From: Bremia lactucae
Taxonomy: Eukaryota; Oomycota; Peronosporomycetes; Peronosporales; Peronosporaceae
Direction: 5' to 3'
Assembly (NCBI RefSeq): GCF_004359215.1
Contig: NW_027152016.1
Span: 24,456-58,097 of the forward strand
Length of the DNA: 33,642 bases
In this document: positions 9,734-20,865 of the stretch, piece by piece
Layout: every line of letters starts with the position of its first letter
Numbering within the stretch: the stretch's first letter is position 1
Translations under genes and position numbers: made by a program
Notes under the pieces: generated by a model
The model's database searches: none
Told to the model about the DNA's origin: nothing
What the model saw: only the letters and a program-made list of their open reading frames with translations

Positions 9734-9878
9734 GGTGTATCGTTACATGAAATTAACACTGTAAATTAATAAATTATTTAAAAGATAAATTATAATTGGA
9801 GAATATTACTTTACGTAGTAATATTCGGGATGCTTATCCATTGGTAGATATCGGTCATTATATCTACTTGCTTCGCGG
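9734..9878 (+). repeat. LTR-alpha fragment (5' part)
   Basis: The fragment starts inside the LTR (GGTGTATCGTTACATG) and runs about 145 bp, similar to 9108-9260, before joining an LTR-beta fragment. The 182 bp between 9551 and 9734 are unique and include a run of ten G (9662-9671). Confidence 0.75.
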
Positions 9879-9883
9879 TCCAC

Positions 9884-10449
9884 GAGCTAAAGTTGCCCTA
9901 ACGTTACACATTCCCCCTTAAGTACACGCGGTCACGGGCTAAAATTGCCCTAATGTTACACATTCTTCGTTAAGTACACTTGGTGTACTTAAGGGGATGG
10001 TTAATTACTTAAATAAAGTAATTAGACTCACCCCACTCGGGTGTATTTCACATTTGTGACCAACCCTTGCGTATGTGATGCACATAGGTGCATTCACATT
10101 AGGAGAAATGACGCCTAGCGTCATCCGTTATAACGGCTAGCGTCATCCTTTACGCGAGGTATGTGGAGAGATACGCTCGCTATTCATATTACTCTTACCT
10201 ACAGAGATGACATTTTTGATTGGTAATAATAGGCATTTATATTTAATGCGGTTAAATAAAAATCAGTCTGAAAACTTCTTTCTACTTAGTAAGTGCGCAC
10301 GAGAAGTCGGATTACCGCTCCCGTGACGAAACTTAACTAGAGTACTTAGTGCGTTGGGTGAGGTCGCTAAGGCACCCACCACAACTACCTCACTGTACGC
10401 AAGAGAAGACGGTCTTACCGCTTCCTCGCTGTGCTAGGGTGTGTCTAAG
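9884..10449 (+). repeat. LTR-beta copy preceded by a short second LTR-beta end
   Basis: A 46-bp LTR-beta start (GCTAAAGTTGCCCTAACG) is followed from about 9933 by a nearly full LTR-beta that lacks roughly 40 bp at its far end. It is the reverse complement of, and very similar to, the LTR at 26812-27372, including the GGATGACGCTAGCCGT-type repeats. It abuts the gag fragment at 10450 without a clean boundary. Confidence 0.8.
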
Positions 10450-10779
10450 TTCTGAACCTGCTGTAACCTCAACAGTTCTGCCTGTTAAGAGCCTTGCTAA
10501 CTAAGCAAAATTACCTTCTCCTTTGCCTCGTCAAGTTCATGTTGTATGAACTTGGCGATGGCTGAATGGAGGGCATCTTCTCTGTCCAGACCGGACAGCA
10601 TGGCCAAGATGGCATCGTTGCTACGGTCGACCTCATTCGTTCGACCGCACTCCTTTATATGTCACTTAGAACGGAGTAGCTATCACGCGAAACGTGATGC
10701 GTATTTTTATTATCATAGAACATGTCAATGTTAGATGGTGGAACTGTGGTCCTTGGACGGTCTACAAAGTGCTACCAGG
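10450..10779 (-). pseudogene. gag N-terminal fragment and leader (element III)
   Basis: This is a second copy of the gag start seen at 1-535, with a likely ATG at 10601 and the codons for AIAKFIQHELDEAKEKV. In-frame stops follow within about 40 codons and the copy is cut off at 10450 by LTR-beta sequence. The leader contains the primer-binding site next to the LTR at 10780. Only the N-terminal tail of Gag is left, without the capsid-like domain, so this remnant cannot be functional. Confidence 0.75.
10762..10777 (-). other. tRNA primer-binding site of element III
   Basis: On the minus strand TGGTAGCACTTTGTAG follows the LTR end after two bases. TGGTAGCA is complementary to TGCTACCA, the 3' end of many eukaryotic initiator tRNA-Met species. 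The same core occurs at elements IV and V, and as TGATAGCA at I. Confidence 0.7.
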
Positions 10780-11273
10780 TGTGACAGGGCACTGTCGACT
10801 TGTACTGCCTCAGTGCGAGTGGTGCCTCACGTCACTTCACGTACACTAGTACGTGTAGAGGAAAACTTTTTAAAACACTTGCTTAAAAGAGGGTTACTTA
10901 AAAACTATATAATATAATTAAGTTCTTCTTGTTTATCTACTTAATACTAACTTAATTATAAACTAATACAAAACATATACTAAAAGTCTTATCTGTCTTT
11001 CTTTTTGCGCGCGTCTAGCGCTGACTGGACCTCGGAGAAATTAGATATAATTGTCTATATCTAAATAAAAAAAATTTAAAAATTGAAAAAATCGAGAATA
11101 ATTTTAATATTACAAAGTTGGAAAATGATTTAAAATTTTTAAAAACTACCAATGGATAAGCTATTAGAATATTACCACGTAAAGTAATATTCTCCCAATA
11201 TTATCTACCTTTTAGATAATATATTAATTAACAACCTTTAAGTGTTAATTTCATGTAACGGCACCCCGTTACA
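10780..11273 (-). repeat. LTR-alpha, 5' LTR of element III
   Basis: It begins TGTGACAGGGCAC and ends GGCACCCCGTTACA, 494 bp. It is longer than its relatives because of an extremely A/T-rich insertion at roughly 11067-11150. It is preceded by a primer-binding site and gag leader. Confidence 0.85.
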
Positions 11274-11774
11274 TTCTACGTATATACGAGCTCCTTCAAA
11301 AATTCGTTCAGCTCACAGGTGCACGAAAATACGTAAGATACCTCCAGTCGAATATTTACGTATATCTTCAAAAGGTTAATGCACCAGCAAGATCACAACG
11401 AGCGTTATTTACAATCTATATAACATTCTTAATCACCACGCATTCGTCCATGTCGATGCTTCTGCTTAGTGCCAAACCGTTTATTTTATGGGCTGCGAGT
11501 GCGTTTTCACTCGAAATATAGTTTTTTTGTCAGAATCTTTCGTCGATCTTACGTGTCAAGATAGGGAATTCCTTAAAGGGTGTGACAATTGCCACAGATG
11601 TATAGACACTACATCTCGAATCGGCTATAATCGATGTCAGCTAATATGATAGGTCAATAATGTGACTTTATTGTTGGCTCTACGTAAACAGAAACAAATT
11701 CGACTTAAGAGAGCTCGAATTTCAACGGTACGATTAGGCGCTTCCACCTCAATTGAAAGAAGAGTGGAAGAGTA
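11274..11774. other. Unique spacer between LTR-alpha and LTR-gamma
   Basis: No gene is recognised. A plus-strand frame near 11540-11640 has clustered cysteines (KGCDNCHRCIDTT) but no length or family support, so it is not called. Confidence 0.5.
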
Positions 11775-12125
11775 TGTAACGGGCCGTGCCGTTACATAAG
11801 TAGTATTTCCTTTGAGACAAATACTAAAAAGCATATCCTATGAGGAAATGTTATTCAGAATTACAACATTATTATCTTTATTATTTTGACGTTATAGTTC
11901 CAATAATACGAATTTGGTAATATAGACGCAATAATACGCTAGTGCTATTGATTGGGTGATTTAATTTTAAATCAACTTCGCCAATCGTTATAAGACACGA
12001 TTGTGCGGTGCGCAAGTAGGCGCCATTCATAGTTTGTTATTAACAAAATAGAGTCAATGGAGTTGGAAGATCGTTACGAACCTAATAAATTAATACAATT
12101 TACTTTTTCTTTATTTTAAATCCTT
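11775..12125 (+). repeat. LTR-gamma, truncated copy
   Basis: It starts TGTAACGGGCCGTGCCGTTACA and aligns with the solo LTR at 18461 through shared blocks such as TGCGGTGCGCAAGTAGGCG. It breaks off near 12125, directly against the antisense gene of element IV. It is oriented plus, opposite to what a 3' LTR of the minus-strand element IV should be, so it is either a separate insertion or the product of a rearrangement. Confidence 0.75.
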
Positions 12126-12129
12126 AGAA

Positions 12130-13810
12130 CTAACAACAGCTGCACAAAGCAGTGCAGCTATTGGTAATGCAAATGTTTTAGTAGACGATAACGCGTTTAC
12201 TGTTGGAAAAAGTCACCTCATACTACCGTTAGAGATGACTAAAAATGTCATCTGCTACTGCCATTGCAGGTGACAGTGACAAGTCACCGTCATCGTTCGA
12301 CTCAGTGGCTACTGTGAAGACCGCCGGATCATGCGGGCCCGAGTCCGTTAAGCCTTCCAATTCTAACGTGACAACCAATCAGGTGATGACGAGGTTGTTC
12401 AACTCCTCAAAACTCTTTTGTGGGGAGTCATCTGATAATGACTTTATGGGCGACGACCACTCTGGTGATCTTAGTATCGTCACCAGGAACGAAGTGGTCG
12501 TGAAGGGAAGAATGCTGCTGGTGGTGCTTCTTTGCATCAACAGGAGAAAAGTGATTTTAAGGATCCTTCCGAGAGCCATGTAAGCGTTAACTTTAAAATG
12601 AGCCATCGAAAGAGGGACCGCAATACGTCGTGGTTCGCTCCCGAAAAGACCCCTTGGTAGCCCTCTAAGGGTAACCGAACTCGTTCGTCTGGTATGACCA
12701 ACGATTGATATCATATTCCATTGTTCGACCCATCTAGGCTTCAGAGCCTAGTGAGGACGACATCAAGTTTTTCATCAGTGGCTTTTTCCGGCATCCGTGG
12801 TACACTTTTTAGAGAACAAAGGATGTCACTCCTTTGTTCCAAGCTTGTAGAGCAAATCTATAGAATGTGCAACGCATAGGCCGTGTAAATTGGCTTGACA
12901 AACTGAAATCTTTCCGGGACCGGTTCGGAAAATGAACCGCAGTCGGTGCACGCTACAAGCTGCATCGTTGGTTAGAGAGGCAGGGATATCTTGCATTTCG
13001 TGGTGGGGGGGGGGCTTATGTCCATGCTGTTATAAGGGCGCAGGTCATGCACCAATGGAAGCATTTTCCTTAAAGACCCTCATTGGAGGACACACGTCTC
13101 TTGTGAGATGCGCGTAGGGATAGAGAAATTCCAATCCTCTTACGAGCTCTGGAAGCACTCGTTCTCTGATGGACCCTCTGTCGAGGAGGATAGGTCTCGT
13201 CGTACTCCCCGGAAGGTCAATCAGCATATGGGTACGAGGATCCAAACTATCAAATGAGGGCGGATACCCTCGCCAATGAACGAGTAAACTCTTTTGAACT
13301 CTCTTTATGTCGCGGTGGTTCGAAATGCGTTCAACAAGAAAACGCTTCTCACTACTGGAATCCGTCAAGGGATGTGTAGGGGGCGAGAATATCGCGTTCG
13401 CCTTGTTTGATGAACCCGAATCAAGATCGTGATTTAAATCACACCCTTTACTATTTGAGGGAGGGCATTGATCACGAGCGATCCCGTCGCCGCGAGTTAG
13501 CGATGACGGTTAATAAATTTTCTCGTGACCAGTTGAGACATTATGCGCAAGTTGCGACTGATTAACTGGCGAACGAACGGACACATCAGTCTTATCAAAA
13601 CGAGCTGGTAACAGTTCGTCAAAAGATTTTGTCCTTGGAGGATGTAGTGAAACATCTGGTTCGTGAGACCCAGAATCCGTCCTGAGACTTTCATTTATAG
13701 CTCGGGACCAACAGGCTCCGACAGATGCCTTTGCCGTTTCGGTGTGATTCGGAATCGAAAGAAGCCTCGTACTGATGGTACAGATGGAGACGCTCGACAT
13801 AAAACTAGGA
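12130..13810 (+). pseudogene. Antisense accessory gene of element IV
   Basis: This plus-strand region is opposite in sense to element IV pol and homologous to 7301-8979. An Ala-rich N-terminus (TTAAQSSAAIGNAN near 12130) is followed by an acidic open frame at 12245-12583. The central domain lies at 12744-13014 in one frame interrupted by three stops, with NVQRIGRVNWLDKL and GARYKLHRWLERQGY, then RGGG. After slippage in a run of ten G (13005-13014) comes LCPCC. Next are MRVGIEKFQSS, matching MRDAIDVFQS of element II, and a coiled coil starting DHERSRRREL at 13470 with one TAA at 13563. A basic IRNRKKPRTDGTDG tail near 13750 resembles the element II tail. Shared residues despite many disruptions show common coding ancestry. 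Confidence 0.7.
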
Positions 13811-13920
13811 TGCGTACATATCCCACAAGGCAGCTGGATCGTGGACGGATTGCCTTGTGCCCCTATTCGTCACTACATGCATTGGTAAATTTGCCAGGAC
13901 TAGATAATAACATCAAATGA
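13045..13920 (-). pseudogene. Chromodomain, linker and GPY/F region of element IV pol
   Basis: The chromodomain is at 13045-13368 on the minus strand (KRFLVERISNHRDIKRV, LVHWRGYPPSFDSLDP). The second cage tryptophan of the usual DSWEP is Leu here. Upstream of it the linker (13370-13800) is antisense to the coiled-coil part of the accessory gene, as in element II. Near 13830-13900 ANLPMHVVTNRG matches the GPY/F lead-in of element II. Frameshifts and stops separate the parts. Confidence 0.75.
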
Positions 13921-15060
13921 GTAAATGTTTGCTCTTCTATTTTTGCCAGAGTTCCTTTTCTGTCTGTCCACCGCATCAGCGATAGAGTACTGTATGAAAT
14001 GGACCACTGCATCGCGAGCCAGCAGGAATTCTCTTGCTGACTCGATTTTGATTTTGTCTTCAGTGCCACCGGTACGCACTGCGGAGATGTCGTTGTCGTA
14101 GTATTATTGCTCACACTACTTTTCTTACTGAATGCTGAGTCTATTAGCATCGTCGTCAAAATCAGTAATATCATTATCGCTATTGCTGAGTTTGTCCAGT
14201 TCAATGCTTATTGAATTAACATTGGTATCATCCGCATTGACCCTAGAGTCAGTGCGTAACAAGCAAGAGCTTGATAATTCTTTGCTTGGGCGAGTAGCTC
14301 TCCCGTTGAATAAGATCTACTCCCAAGCAAGGTGCGTAAGCCGTTCACGAAAACGGTGTATGCTTTGTAGAAGCATGCACTGAATTGTTGAAAGTAATAT
14401 CTACCTTCGGTAAGAGCTTGCCCCACCTATAAATTGCAGCAAATTGAAATGACTAATTTACTATTTTTTTTAGACCTCGTAAAAGAGCGGACCTATCCGC
14501 GAAGTATTTTTTCGAAGATACGGTTTGCACGCTCCGTCTGACCATCTGTTTCAGAATGAACAGAAGTTGATAATTTAACTGTATTCCAAGTGATTTGAAC
14601 ACAGGTTGTAAAAACTCCGGCGTGAATCTAGAATCTCGATCTGAGACCAGTTCGCGGGGTAACCCATGGAGTCGAAATACCGTGTCAACATATACACAAC
14701 CATAGCCTCTGGCTGTGATTGGCTCTGGCACTCCAGCAAGATGTACCATTTTGCTGAATGACCAAAAAATACCATTGTTCTTATGTTCATCGTCGGGAAA
14801 ACAGAATACGAAGTCCATGGATACAGACTGCCAACACTCTGTCGGGGCGGGCAGAGATTGCAATGGAGCACGAGATGAAGCACTATGCTTCACCCATTGA
14901 CAAACTTTGCAAGCACGTATATACTTGCGGACGAAATCATACTGGCGTGGCCAGCACAATTCGCAGGTTATCGTGAGATAGGTATTTTCACGTCCACGAT
15001 GACCACTTATTGGTTCTCATACATTGACCGCAAATAATTACGGGTGGGGATGGCGGCACG
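13921..15060 (-). pseudogene. Integrase of element IV (broken)
   Basis: From right to left: a decayed zinc domain (SGHRGRENTYLT; the first His is lost, CKVC is kept), then the core with SMDFVFCF and LVSDRDSRF, carrying the first two catalytic Asp. The catalytic Glu region is present only in a shifted frame: the open frame reads LKQMVRRSVQ where DGQTER is expected. The end (13930-14200) keeps AVDRQKRNSGKNRRANIYSF in another frame. The sequence is clearly closest to the integrase of element II within this window. It is inactive. Confidence 0.8.
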
Positions 15061-15142
15061 AGGTGTGTCACCAGCAATGACTGTGTAATTCAGAAACATA
15101 TTGCGTGTAAGGATTGTTGTGATCTATTTCTTGTGTAATCCA

Positions 15143-16560
15143 TCAACCGTTTAAGAGCCTTGTCTTTTTGCTTATCTCTTCTAACGTCGTCAAGTAATGT
15201 TGACACGGATAATTTATTGTTGCAACAGTGGCCTTATGCTCAGTATCAATTGTTGCACTAGTGGCCTTAGGATCTCTGTTGATTTGCGCAGCCGGCTCAA
15301 AATCGGGCCCGGAGCGACAGGGCATCAGCAAAGACACTAAGTCGTCCTGACTCAATTTCAACGGAAAAGTTGACTCCGCGAAGAAAAAACCCTCCCCATT
15401 CTTTACAAGAGGTGTGAGCCGTGCCTTAAGACGCATAGTTCTTTAAAGAATGAACAAACTATACCCCAAGAGATCAAATTCTAAACTTGACCCGAGCATA
15501 TTTCATGGTAAGAAGTTCCATGTCATGCACTAGGTAAATGGTTGAAGCTGATGCGACTGATAGTAGACGACGAGCTCTGCGCGTTCTGTGTCAAGTTGCT
15601 TTAACGCACAGCCGATTGCAAATTGCTGGCGTCACAGAGCACAAGAAATGGTCTGTCTTGGTCCGCAATCCCGCGAAATGGCGATTGCATCAAGCTTTGC
15701 TTTATACCCCCAAAAGGACGCATTAGGAACTGATACAATCCATTCACTGACCCATTGACGAAAGGCTAGTACTCTTTGACATATTATTCATTGGTTATAT
15801 TTCTTCGTGGTATCGTTATTTAAGCCGGTACGGCTGTAGCGTTCAATTTATCAAGCACATGCACAGTCCACCACCCCCTGTGCTTTACACATATAGAAGG
15901 TCGGAGAGCTATGTGGGGAGTTGACTTCCTCACATCTCCCGCTCTTTAGTGATCGGCAAAGAGTTTATCGATCGCTAATACTTGTGCACGAGGCATTGCC
16001 CACTGTTTCATGAAAAAGAATTTCGAACCTGTATCAGGTCGATATCGTGTCGAGTGCCTTTATCCTTAGGCAGCTCGCACGTTACGGATTCAGGAAATAC
16101 ATCCTTAGACTCGCTTAACTCCTTTTATAAAATATGTTTTTAGAGATTCCCAGGATTGGGACGTCAATTTTTCATCCGAGTCTTACACTTTGCCCATCAA
16201 TGAGCTACTCAGAACCTGTTTGTAACAGAATATACTATTGCCGACCGAATATCGGCCACGTACTTGTCATCTGTGATAAGTACACAAATCTGCTTGACTT
16301 TACCACAACGCAGATCACGCAAGAACCGTTTCGGCTCTAGCATTGACAATTAAGTATCTCCGAAACTAACTTCGGAGACGCTATGAGATCAAGTGTATAA
16401 GAGCCTACACTTTATCCGTTCTTTTTAAGGATATTCATTTTTTTTAAATACTTCTTTGAGATTTATTTTCAAAGGTACCTGGGGACGTATTTCCCCAAAA
16501 TCGTGAAGACTTATTTCTTAGAGCATAAAAGAGCTGTCCTCTCAAGTTGTAAGGGGTTTA
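15143..16560 (-). pseudogene. RNase H and RT remnants of element IV
   Basis: 15143-15436 is the RNase H/integrase tether (KNGEGFFFAE, NYPCQHYLTTLEEI). RNase H is recognisable around 15500-15690 through DQDRPFLVLCDAS-like and VHDMELLTMKYARVKF-like stretches in different frames. RT is reduced to its N-terminal part: CELPKDKGTRHDIDL near 16040-16090 and NSPHSSPTFY near 15900. The segment between these and RNase H, including the catalytic palm, is deleted. To the right, 16130-16560 contains the protease-RT linker (LIVNARAETVLRDL). The reading is by eye and boundaries are approximate. Confidence 0.65.
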
Positions 16561-17860
16561 ATCCCGTTTTGTTTGGTGAAAATTCTCGCCTACTGCCTCG
16601 AGCTGTGGTTGCGCAACCACAATGAGATTCTATATGATCGACTATCCAGTCGGTTGAGGACTGTAGAACTGTCTTTTATAGACGGGCGTCTTCAATTGTT
16701 AAGAATGTTGCTTCAAAGCAAGCAATTTTGTTTTGATCCACAGACTTGGTCGAGTTGTCAAACTTTGACGTTGCCTGTGCTTTTGCACAGCCGTCGGAAT
16801 CCCTAACTCCACAGTATGCTGGGTCGTCACGCAGAGGTCTTGTGCTATCGAGCTAACACCGATCCACAAATGATGTCACCGCACTCACTCGTAGGACATC
16901 CACACGCTTGTGGACGCTTTAAAAGATTCATCAGATGGCCATCTGATGAACAAGAAACAGGCACGTCACGGCTTGATTCTGCCAATTATGCATATCTCGT
17001 ACTTTATGGGCCATGGTAAACCAAAAATGACATCAATTGTTTCATCCATATCCAGTCCGATAAAATCATCGTGCTGTGCACCCTTCAAAGTTTATCAAAT
17101 ATGAATTATACGTCTACTTACTGCAACAGATGTGTCTGTTGCTAACGGCACTGTCATCTTCGTCAGAGGTATATCGTGCTCAGCGAAGTTGAGCCTACAA
17201 TCTTCTCGGGATTGCCGTCGTATGAAATTGTTCGACGCCCCACATCCAACAAGGGTGCATAGTGACATAATCTTAGTCGCTTTAAATAGTGAGAGCAACT
17301 TCACCACGAGGGGCAGTAACGCACGGGAACTGAGTTTTGGGAGCAATCTTCGTTAAGAGGCCTAAGAAATCTCTTGACGCTCTGGGTCAGAAAAACGCTT
17401 CGCACCTACTGATCCCCAAAGTTATTGATGATCCGCCTCGCCGTTGCGATTTCACACAGCGTCAAATCCGCGTCCTTCCGCTATATTTAGCGAGAGGTCG
17501 ATCGTATCGCTTAGTTTTTCTTGGCACTCGGCGTTGTGCACTTCTCTCATAGGCGTAATGCCCTGTCTAACCACAGCGATTGAAAATAAGCAATATTTTT
17601 TTAACTTGAGGGGCTTGGTTTTCAGCCTGCTACATTCGAGTGATCTATAGACTCTAAACTTCTGATTTCTTGTCATCTCGGTGGACGATAAGCTCCCGAG
17701 TGGACGAAAGCCAGCTTTCAGGCAAATGTCCTCTGTTCCGCTACATGGAAGGATTTATCTAGCGTTTCTAATTTGAACTGGGATATGTGGGTCTTAACAA
17801 AACCACTTCCAGGACCCTTAAAGAACATTGTAACTTGTGTTTGTTCATTATTTGGATGAC
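16561..17860 (-). pseudogene. Protease and Gag C-terminal remnants of element IV
   Basis: The frame at 17095-17346 has LVGCGASNNFIRRQSRED and then VPLATDTSVAV, a retroviral-type aspartic protease. The catalytic Asp of the expected D-C-G-A-S box is Gly. The protease continues to about 17020 as DDFIGLDMDE and DVIFGLPWP in a shifted frame. 16561-17000 is the degraded protease-RT linker. 17350-17860 should be the end of Gag and the zinc-knuckle area, but no CCHC motif can be read there. Confidence 0.65.
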
Positions 17861-18460
17861 TCTCCATACAACTCACTCAGTGTCGTGTGTGCTGGGCACA
17901 AAAGTGAAGGTCACGTTTTGTTTGTTGAAAATCCAGAAGCTTAGCTCATGCTCTGGATTCGGCATGCGGCGGCTTAAACGTTAACCTAAGTCGGGTCTTT
18001 TAGACTTTGTACGACCCAAACACACACGGGTAGTGAAGTTTGAGCCCTAAAGCCCAAGATCTGGCACGTCCTGCAAAGTTGGACGTGTCAAACTTTACTT
18101 TCGTCGCACCGTCATCGTTGCGGGGAGCTTATATGGCATCGTCTAGCTAGACGAACCATCTTAACATGAAGTCGTATTCGACTGCCTTAAACTTATACAT
18201 TTTTCGGGGCGACGCAAATGCATAGGACCGGCAGTAGTATTTAAATGTTGCTGTATCAACAGTTCCAACTGTTGAGCACCCTGCTCCCTATACTTCTCTG
18301 CGTGTTGAAAGTTTGCTTGTGAAGCAAGGTTTCTTTCACGCTACGCCGAGTTCTTGTTGATAAAAATCGGCAATGTATGCATTGTTTTTGTTCTTTAATA
18401 AAGCAAACAACATTGCGTCTAAGGTTCGCCCGCCTACGGTCCAATTTATACGTTAGACCG
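17861..18460 (-). pseudogene. gag remnant of element IV
   Basis: This stretch is a diverged copy of 1-535: the sequences around 17866 and position 1 both read as an A-C-A-A-C-T-C-style start followed by TGTGCTGGGCA. The translated minus strand keeps LRRPEK and a tract like QGAQQLELLIQQHLN at 18240-18300, then breaks up through stops. The leader continues to 18460, where a solo LTR interrupts it, and resumes at 18949. Non-functional. Confidence 0.7.
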
Positions 18461-18948
18461 TGTAACGGGTTGTCCCATTACACAAATATAATTTTCAATA
18501 AGAGAAAAAATGTATCATATGAGAGGAAATAATATTTAAATGTACAACATTATATTTTTTAATTTCGACTTGAGTTCCAATATTACCAAATTTATTAATA
18601 TTGACGCAATGACACATTAATTCTATTGATTGGTTGGTTTACGTTTAAATTAACCCCGCCAGTCGTCATAAGACATGCTTGTGCGGTGCGCAAGTAGGCG
18701 ACATGCATTATTTGTTATTAACATGATAAAGTCAGTAGTAGATAGAAGATCGTTCCGTAGGAATAAATGAAAACTACAGTCTTTCTCTTTTCTATTCCAA
18801 AGCCTTAAATTTACCTTTGGTATGTAGGACTTCCTAGATACTTAGAATCTTCCTCAGCACGTCGTCTACGTCAAGTAGCCACCTTCACTGTAATGAGTGT
18901 AGGTTAATTAGTACTGTTATTAGTACTAGCAAAGGGTGCCCCTTTACA
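18461..18948 (+). repeat. Solo LTR-gamma with 5-bp target duplication
   Basis: It runs from TGTAACGGGTTGTCCC to GGGTGCCCCTTTACA, 488 bp. It is flanked on both sides by GACCG (18456-18460 and 18949-18953), a perfect target-site duplication. It sits inside the leader of element IV, whose sequence continues on either side. It is therefore a complete insertion reduced by LTR-LTR recombination, and is younger than element IV. Confidence 0.9.
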
Positions 18949-19085
18949 GACCGCTTCTTATTCGAGGTTACTCAAGTGAATGGACCTTAAACGCGTTGTG
19001 AAAGTTTCTTGAAGGGCTTACAAGCTCATTTCTTCTTCATCCGGGCTGTCTATGTTGGATAATGCCTACAAGGCCGTTGAATGGA

Positions 19086-19100
19086 CGCGAAATGCTACCA
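19086..19100 (-). other. tRNA primer-binding site of element IV
   Basis: On the minus strand TGGTAGCATTTCGCG starts two bases after the LTR end. The TGGTAGCA core is shared with elements III and V. Confidence 0.7.
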
Positions 19101-19102
19101 GG

Positions 19103-19534
19103 TGTAAAGTGGCAGTTTTCACCAGTACTTGCCAACCTTCATAGATAGCAGTGAAGGTGAGCTACCTCACGATCACGATGCGCAAAGGAAGGTCTATACT
19201 AAAAAGGCTTGATAAAGGGAAAACATAAAACTGTACATATATATAAGTTCCTACGTAACACTCTTCTTATCTACTTACTTTGATGTAATAATATCAATCT
19301 ATGCATTGCGACCCCTTGCACACCGCAGATTCATTATTTTAGCAGAGTTGACGTGGATGATTTAAACTTAAATCAAACAATTAAACAACCAACAGAACTG
19401 TGCCTTATGGCTACAACATTAGCGCATACGGAAATTTTGGAAATGTTTGCGTAATAATATTAAACGACAAAGGAGATAACATTTATTATTTCGATTATAG
19501 GAAAAAGTATTGAAAAACGGGACACCCCGTAATG
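19103..19534 (-). repeat. LTR-gamma, 5' LTR of element IV
   Basis: On the plus strand it starts TGTAAAGTGGCAG and ends near GGGACACCCCGTAATG. It resembles the reverse complement of the solo LTR at 18461-18948 (for example AGCAGTGAAGGTGAGCTAC) but is clearly diverged. The right edge is approximate. Confidence 0.75.
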
Positions 19535-20253
19535 AGTACGGCAAAAGTGTAATACGGGTAGTGAATACGGGCGTGTACGAGATCTTTCACTATCTAGATA
19601 AAATCAGGTTACCTGCAGTGTGCTAAGAGGTAGCACGCAGTTAGCGGCCTGCTGTGTCTGACAAGTAATTCACATTAATTTTTACCTCTCCTTAATAGCT
19701 TAGCAGCCGCAACAAATCCTTCTTTTCGTTACAATGCCTTCACACACGGCCAGAAAACGCACCATAGTCCTCCTGTGGAGAGGTAACAAATGCCACTGCG
19801 GAATATTCTGGAGAGATGGGCTGCTGCGGCACATAATTACCTTAAAAAGCGACAGCGACATCACAGATGCGTGGCTCGTGAACGATGCCAAGGAATTCAA
19901 AATTTAGAGCTACACAAGCATTGTCATATACCTGTACGAATTGAAAACGCATTTCAGACTACGAGATAGCCTGTGAAGGAGTCGAGATAGCCTGTGAAGG
20001 AGTCGAGACAGCTAACAATTTTTTAGACATCCCACCTGGCACCACACACGAATTTTTTTTCTGAATATAAGGGCCTGGAAATAATCATTTAAGTAACGAT
20101 TGCAGGCGGCAAGAATATGCTGTCAAGGAGGTTAACTTGCGGAACGTGGCATGAGCGTAACGATTAGTGTTGCCTTGTATTTCTGGAACAAAGACCATGC
20201 TATTGCTTCGGGAGCATAGATCGAGATAAGCATATACGTGTGACCATGAGCAG
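19535..20253. other. Unique spacer with a 21-bp tandem repeat
   Basis: No gene is recognised. At 19962-20010 the 21-bp unit CGAGATAGCCTGTGAAGGAGT occurs twice in tandem, followed by CGAGA, the start of a third. The rest looks like low-information unique DNA. Confidence 0.6.
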
Positions 20254-20740
20254 CGTAGGCGGGCACGTCTTAGTGCGACCACGCTCTACTCAAGCACACA
20301 CCCTAGCACAGCGAAGAAGCGGTTTGACCATATTCTCTTGTGCGCCGTTAGGTATTGTGGTAGGCGCCTTAGCGACCGAACCCAACGCACTAATCTCTAG
20401 TAAATTGTCGTTGCGGTAGCGGTAATCCGGCTCCTCGAGCGCGCTTACAAAGTAAAAAGTAGTTTTCAGACTGATTTATAAAGGTCATCTCTGTAGATAA
20501 CACTAATATGTGTTGCGAGCGTATCTTTTTTAATTACCTCGCGTAACGGATGACGCTAGCCGTCATCCCTCCTAATGTGAATGCACCTATGTGTGTCACA
20601 TGCACAAGGGTGGGTCACAAAGCGAACCACACCCAAGTGGTCGGTCTAATTACTTTATTTAAGTAATTGACCATCCCCTAAGTACACAAAGTGTACTTAA
20701 CAAGGACTGTGTAATATTAGAGCAACTTTGGCCCGTTACA
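20254..20740 (-). repeat. LTR-beta, 3' LTR of element V
   Basis: On the plus strand it runs from CGTAGGCGGGCACG to GGCCCGTTACA, 487 bp. It lacks a block of about 50 bp present in the other beta copies (the A/T-rich part around 27035-27090). The bases right of it (CCACCACACCTTGAAG) read on the minus strand as a degenerate polypurine tract. Confidence 0.85.
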
Positions 20741-20865
20741 CCACCACACCTTGAAGACCGAATTTTCATTTTGAAATTCGTCAGAGGACAGAGAAACAGC
20801 GAGCTGCTTCACGCTCATTCACTCTTGCCACCTGTGTCTTACACGGAGCCTTATATGCCACCTGA

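Larger units (their letters stand above)
12130..19534 (-). mobile_element. Element IV: degraded minus-strand chromovirus with LTR-gamma
   Basis: Reading the minus strand from 19534: 5' LTR-gamma, primer-binding site, leader (split by a solo LTR), gag remnants, protease, RT, RNase H, integrase, GPY/F and chromodomain (to 13045). The antisense accessory gene lies on the plus strand at 12130-13810. All coding parts have stops and frameshifts, and RT has a large internal deletion. No proper 3' LTR is seen at the left end. Confidence 0.8.

Noticed and set aside
11540..11640. Cysteine-rich plus-strand stretch as a zinc-finger remnant.
   Set aside because: Too short, and does not fit any spacing I can name.
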